NCBI GenBank assembly: GCA_963969595.1
Contig: OZ018408.1
Coordinates: 1,054,001-1,118,000, forward strand
Reading direction: 5' to 3'
Length of the DNA: 64,000 bases
DNA from: Neckera pumila
Taxonomy: Eukaryota > Streptophyta > Bryopsida > Hypnales > Neckeraceae
Shown here: positions 59,330 to 64,000 of the stretch, piece after piece
Layout: each line of letters opens with the position of its first letter
Numbering within the stretch: the stretch's first letter is position 1
The notes under the pieces: generated by a model
The model's input: the letters and a program-made list of their open reading frames with translations, nothing else
The model's database searches: none
Told to the model about the DNA's origin: nothing
Program-made: the position numbers and the translations under genes

Positions 59330-60427
59330 ACAACAAAAAATTGACATTCAATCATATAGAATGTTCCAGATGTACCCATAAGATCATGTAAAGTGACCAA
59401 ATTTGTCATTGGAGACCATAATACATGGTGGTTGTCCTATGAGAATACCAATCCGGCAATGCTAACTCCAGCAGAGGCCCTAGGAATGCAAATTTGAAGA
59501 AAAAAAGGCTATAGTGTGGAATTGAAGAGCAAGATATTAGTGGTCAGGAGTTTGGCTTTCATGAAGGAGCTAGCAGATATAGGACTAGTTGTTGGACAAC
59601 TTCCAACCACCTAGTTGAGGGTGTAAACACCCTTCTCCACCTTTATCCACTCTTTTAGTAGTTAACAAATCCCCAATAAGCCTTGTAGCAAAGTGACATT
59701 ATAGAAGGCATGTCCGGTTCCAATGATCCTCTAGTGACCACCCTAGTTGTAACATCTATAACTTTGCTTAGCTATCATAGAACAATTTTTTTTCATGTTT
59801 TTTTCTTATTTTAGTTTTTTGATATAATAGAGATATAGATACTTAACAAAATTTGGTAAAAATGATTGCATCCAATTTTGAGTGCGATTTTCTTACTAAG
59901 TTTTGTTCTAGTGTATGTTGCATGTAGACAACAACTTTTGTAGAAATTTTTTATAGACAACCTTTTGCTAAAGGCTGATTTACACCAAGGCTTTTCCAAG
60001 GACCAGAAGCACTTTAGGATACTCCACTTTGGTAGATGTGACCATGCAAAGCCAAAGCCCCAGACAAAAAATAATAATAGAGATTTGCATTGTTTTGGTA
60101 TAAACCCAAGAGAGCCCCTAGTCGGGCCATGTATATTTTATGTTAGATCTCACATTGTCAACCACAAGATTGATTAAAATAGAGAAAATCTATGGTTGTG
60201 AGGTTTAGCTTGTCATGGTTTCCAAAAAATCCGTTAGGCCTACCTCAAAGAGATGGTCAAGATAAAAGTTCTTACAAATCGGCAACATTAGGAGGAATTT
60301 GAACCCACAAAGAAGCTTTGAGTTTTCTTACAAATTTTAATACTAATATAATGAATATGAAGATGGTCATATCTTTATTACGACCACCATGTGGCGTGTG
60401 CTCCATCTTTCATGACGGAACCATCAC
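59330..60427. other. Gene-free stretch
   Basis: No gene, RNA or element border recognised. Confidence 0.4.
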
Positions 60428-60430
60428 GAG

Positions 60431-60638
60431 ATTTATGAGATCATGAAGATGGATTAGAGAATGATGACAAATTTTTGAGTTCAATATGCAATTCTTGGTC
60501 CAATTAGTGAGTTGAGAAGGCTTTTCTCACCCAAATTTATGAGATTGTGGAGATGGATTGGGTGATGATGACAAATTTTTGAATTCATCATGCAATTCTT
60601 GGCCCAACTAATGAGATGAGAAGGCTCTTTCCACCCAA
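60431..60638. repeat. 104-bp tandem duplication
   Basis: Two head-to-tail copies with a period of 104 bp, each starting ATTTATGAGAT and containing GAAT/GTGATGACAAATTTTTGA, GCAATTCTTGG.CCAA and GAGAAGGC. They differ by scattered substitutions. Confidence 0.85.
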
Positions 60639-60639
60639 A

Positions 60640-61123
60640 TTTTTGCATTATGAATTAAGAGGCCTCTTTTGAGGTTCAATTTTCTCCTAATGAACGTTAT
60701 CTACTTTGACCATGTAAGATTTCAAGTAGACTTCTCATCCATGAAAAATGACATGGGCCTTGGCCAAAGTATAAACCCAATTTAGACTACGCCTATCTCT
60801 CCACCAATCATTGCTTTGATAATTCTTGAATGCCTTTGGTTTGGCCTTGGTGTAAAACAACCAAGATCCATATCCAACTTGTAGGGTGCACTATTTCCAA
60901 CCGAAGCTTGGAATGTTTTTTTTCTCCTTTCCAAGGTTGGAACTAAGAAAGTCATTATAGATGTCCTGAAGTAGAGAGCAAGAAGGTAGAAGTCATGAGC
61001 AGGAAAGCAGAGCGGAATTGGAAGAGTCTAGACATTGGCTATGGGTTCCAAGCGCTTCTTGGCTCCCAAAATTCACAATAATTTCAATTTTGGGAATAAA
61101 AGTATGAAAAATTTACATTGCCA
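60640..61123. other. Gene-free stretch
   Basis: No supported gene or element border. Confidence 0.4.
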
Positions 61124-61568
61124 TAAGGTAAGAGACCCCATTGCGGTCAAATAGCCCATGATGGACACCTAGTGACCCCAATGTGGTTTTACAGACCACA
61201 ATCAATGCCTTACATGGTAGTTATGGAGTAATTAGTGACCTCAATAGTTACTTCCAACTTTTTAGTGTAAAATTCTTTGTAAAAATTGATTTTTTAGGTC
61301 TTCCATGTTTGAAAATGTTGTGACTGCATTGGGTAGGAAGACAACCATATTGGATTCAGATTTTGTTGGTCATGAGGTAGCCTACAGACCCGTATGGGCT
61401 GATCACTTCAAAAATTCAGAACTAATTCATACTTGGTCCAAAAAATGTAATTTCAAATGTCCTCACTGTCTCTCACACTTATCTTTGTGTGGGAAGAAAT
61501 TTGAAATTTTTTAGCAATGGCATGAGGGCACGCTCCTAATTCTGACCGCAATGGGGTCTTTTACCTTA
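61124..61568. mobile_element. Inverted-repeat element with AGGTAAGAGACCCC ends
   Basis: The left end TAAGGTAAGAGACCCCATTG and the reverse complement of the right end, TAAGGTAAAAGACCCCATTG, differ at one position and both continue CGGTCA, giving terminal repeats of about 26 bp. TA occurs at both outer edges, compatible with a TA target site. The 445-bp body has a 69-codon plus-strand frame (61305-61514, MFENVVTALGRKTTIL) with no recognised domain. Confidence 0.7.
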
Positions 61569-62126
61569 CTGCTCATAATCTGTAGCAAAATCGATTCAGT
61601 GATCGGGTATGGGTACAGTTCGGTAAGGAGCTGCCAGAGTGCCAGTCATGGTGACACCTGCAGCCAGAGTGGCACAAGTCATTGAGAATATTCAGGAGAC
61701 TGCTGATTACTGATTAGCACAAACATTTAGTCGGTTTCCATGTTCACACTGGAGTGTTGAATTAGTCACGGTATTAGCATTAACCACGCGGCAAACCAGG
61801 CCTCCCGGCCTAATCCCTCATGAAGCGTATAATACTCTTCTATAATACGTATGGAGCACGGGTCTATGCTACCTGCTGCTGTTTTTGTAATATTCGTACA
61901 CTGTATTCGTATACCTGGACCGTCTTCGTTGTCGCCGTCTTCGTCTTCGTGGGGAGGACGCCATTTGCAGCGAAGACTCACCGCACTCATCACCCAGCGT
62001 GCGTTCCATTTTGTAGGGTGAGTGCGAGCTTGGTTGCTCTTGTTTGCTGATCCGTTCGCACCGGCGCCCCTCACGTATCCAGCGAGAGAGGGGCAGTAGC
62101 CCGTGCCACGGCCCCGTCGTGTCGCC
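61569..62126. promoter_or_regulatory. Presumed promoter and 5' UTR of clathrin heavy chain
   Basis: GC rises sharply from about 61860, with TCTTCG-rich pyrimidine tracts (61918-61955) typical of plant 5' UTR or core promoter sequence. No TATA box at a convincing distance. No other gene in the interval. Confidence 0.5.
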
Positions 62127-64000
62127 ATGGCGGCCGCCAACGCCCCCATCACGATGAAGGAGGCTTTAACGGTACTTCTCCGCGTCTTTCTCTTTCGTTT
62201 TTCCTCTTTCTGGAGCTTCCGAGCTCTCGAGCCATGTTTCGGATGATTATTTAGACAAAAAGTTTTCTTGGAGTATTTTTTGGAGGTTTTGGAGTTTTTG
62301 GATGCACAGGGCGAGCTTTCTGGATCGCAGGGGGAGCGGGGACATTAGGGTGAGGTGGAGGTGGAGAAGGTTGAGTGAGCTGTGGTGATAGTGAGGTCGG
62401 GAATCTGTGGATAATAGAGATGTCGCGGTGGCTAATTTGGTTCGGGAGTGATTTTCTGAGCTCGTTTTGGTGTGGCAATGCAGCTGACGAGCTTGGGCAT
62501 CAACCAGCAATTCGTGACGTTCACGCATGTGACGATGGAATCCGACAAGTATATTTGCGTTCGGGAGACCTCCCCGCAGAACAGCGTGGTGATTATTGAT
62601 ATGTCCATGCCCAACCAGCCTCTTCGGCGGCCTATCACCGCTGACTCCGCTCTCATGAATCCCAACAGCAAAGTCCTTGCCCTAAAAGGTTCGTTCTGTA
62701 TTCACCTTGAAGACTTAGGTGCTAATGGTGCTGCATCGCCATTCGGTGTCGACTCACACTGGTTGTGTCGCACTGAATTCTGAATTCTGTGTTCTGAGTT
62801 GCTACTTTGAAGGATTTCGGAATGGACACACAGTGTGTTACAGTATACTGAACTCCGAGTTCTTGGCTCTTTAGAAGGATTTCGGAGGTCTCAAGATATT
62901 CATTAAAGGATTACTATTCAACCTCTTAGCTGAATTAAGTAGTAACTACCCCGTGCAGGAGGCTGATTGTCTCCTGAACAAATAATTTCAGGCAAGAAGG
63001 TGGCGCCACCATAATTTGAACGGCATCATACAATGCACGAGCTTACTGAGTGATTAAAAGGAATTGATTCTCTGCAGTGAAAAGGAGGCATGCAAATATT
63101 CACTGCATGAGTTGAATTGGTCGGAACTTGATTCTATCCGCTCTACTAATCTGCTGACCAGCGGATGGAGGTCGCGCAAGAGATTAAGAGCCTGATCTCC
63201 GACTAGGAATATTTCAAGAATCGAATTGAACTTGCCGATTGCCGTCTTTTCTGACTTGAAATTGCAAGGGTATATCATGCGATTGAGAACTTTGCAGGAA
63301 AATCACTCCAAAAAATTAGAGGGGCTGGACATAGAGTTGGCATTTAGTTATTGTGACGATTCCTCTTGAAGACTGTACTGGGAGGGCATTAATTTGGCAT
63401 TTGTACTTCATGATTTCGCAAAACACGGATTGGGCACATTCAGTACATGAAAAGTGACTGTGTGTAGAGAACGACGACCATTAAGAATGTTCAATAGCTG
63501 GTGATAACATTGTACAAGTGACGTATAATTTGAAAGAATTAGCTTGGAGTCTGAGGTTATTATATGCCGTTTCGAAGACCAGCTTCTAGAGTCGACTGTA
63601 CATCTACTCGGTTGTGGTTGAACCTATGCTTTCCCCTTCGTTCCAGATCATCTTCGTTATCCCTGTTGCAATGGTTGTTCATTGCAATGAGAACTGACAT
63701 TATTCATGTTTTTCTCCTTATATTGTTCAGCTCAAATCCCTGGGTCGACTCAAGATCATTTGCAGATTTTTAACATTGAGCTGAAATCGAAAATAAAATC
63801 GTATCAGATGCCAGAACAGGTACATGCAAGGTGTTTACTGCAGTAAGTTTGATTAATTGCTTGTTTGGGAAGAGTCGTTCCAATGATATCTTATGGGATC
63901 AGTTTTCCACCCTTTCTGTGCTGGATTTCACCAATGATTGCTTCGTGCAGGTGGTATTTTGGAAGTGGATCACTCCAAAGCTCCTGGGACTTGTCACCCA
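62127..64000 (+). CDS. CHC: Clathrin heavy chain, N-terminal part (truncated by window edge)
   Basis: Scaffold protein of clathrin coats at the plasma membrane and trans-Golgi network. Exons: 62127-62171 ([15 protein letters not shown]), 62484-62688, 63731-63819, and 63951 onward past the window end. Phases are 0, 1, 0 and the joined product reads without break: [66 protein letters not shown] and [16 protein letters not shown]. This is the start of the seven-bladed beta-propeller that binds adaptor clathrin-box peptides. The sequence is extremely conserved in plants, so the identity is certain; only about 130 of the roughly 1700 residues are inside. Intron 2 (about 1.0 kb) has no obvious insert. 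Confidence 0.97.

Overview
This 64 kb window is nuclear DNA of a land plant. Genes have many short exons with GT-AG introns, and all five confident genes belong to plant families: malectin-like LRR receptor kinases, a PXA-PX sorting nexin, an SPL7-type SBP transcription factor and clathrin heavy chain. Long AT-rich gaps are full of DNA-transposon debris. The moderate intron sizes, the moss-like clathrin N-terminus and the general character suggest a bryophyte, perhaps a moss, but this is an inference and the species cannot be fixed from the sequence.

Layout. (1) 1-2278, minus: the 5' half of a malectin-like LRR receptor kinase, cut by the window edge and carrying an apparent frameshift in its third exon. 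(2) 4570-13422, minus: a complete 18-exon sorting-nexin-like gene; the joined exons give 1197 codons plus stop with every phase consistent. (3) 15-24 kb: gene-poor, with a decayed PIF/Harbinger transposase and several small inverted-repeat elements. (4) 24312-33109, minus: a complete 15-exon malectin-LRR receptor kinase of 954 residues with an intact RD-type kinase. (5) 33-46 kb: a repeat-rich stretch with nested transposons and one doubtful small locus. (6) 46254-51360, minus: an SPL7/CRR1-like copper-response regulator with a Cys4-type first zinc finger, a GC-AG intron and a C-terminal membrane segment. (7) 52-62 kb: repeats, including a duplicated module with a roughly 210 bp CAAA microsatellite. 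(8) 62127 to the right edge, plus: the first four exons of clathrin heavy chain.

The genes form no pathway cluster. Two act at the cell surface (the receptor kinases), two in endomembrane traffic (sorting nexin, clathrin) and one in copper-dependent transcription. Their adjacency is ordinary plant genome mosaic.

The most unusual signal is a set of at least five, probably six, non-coding elements with ends of the type TTAA-YCCCTAAAGGACCAAG, each flanked by TTAA. This is the hallmark of piggyBac-type elements, which I would not expect to be common in a plant genome. One of them sits inside an older Harbinger-like element that still has its TAA target duplication, so the order of insertion can be read. 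I see no CRISPR array, rRNA or tRNA gene. All exon models were built by eye from reading frame, splice sites and family resemblance, without alignment software.
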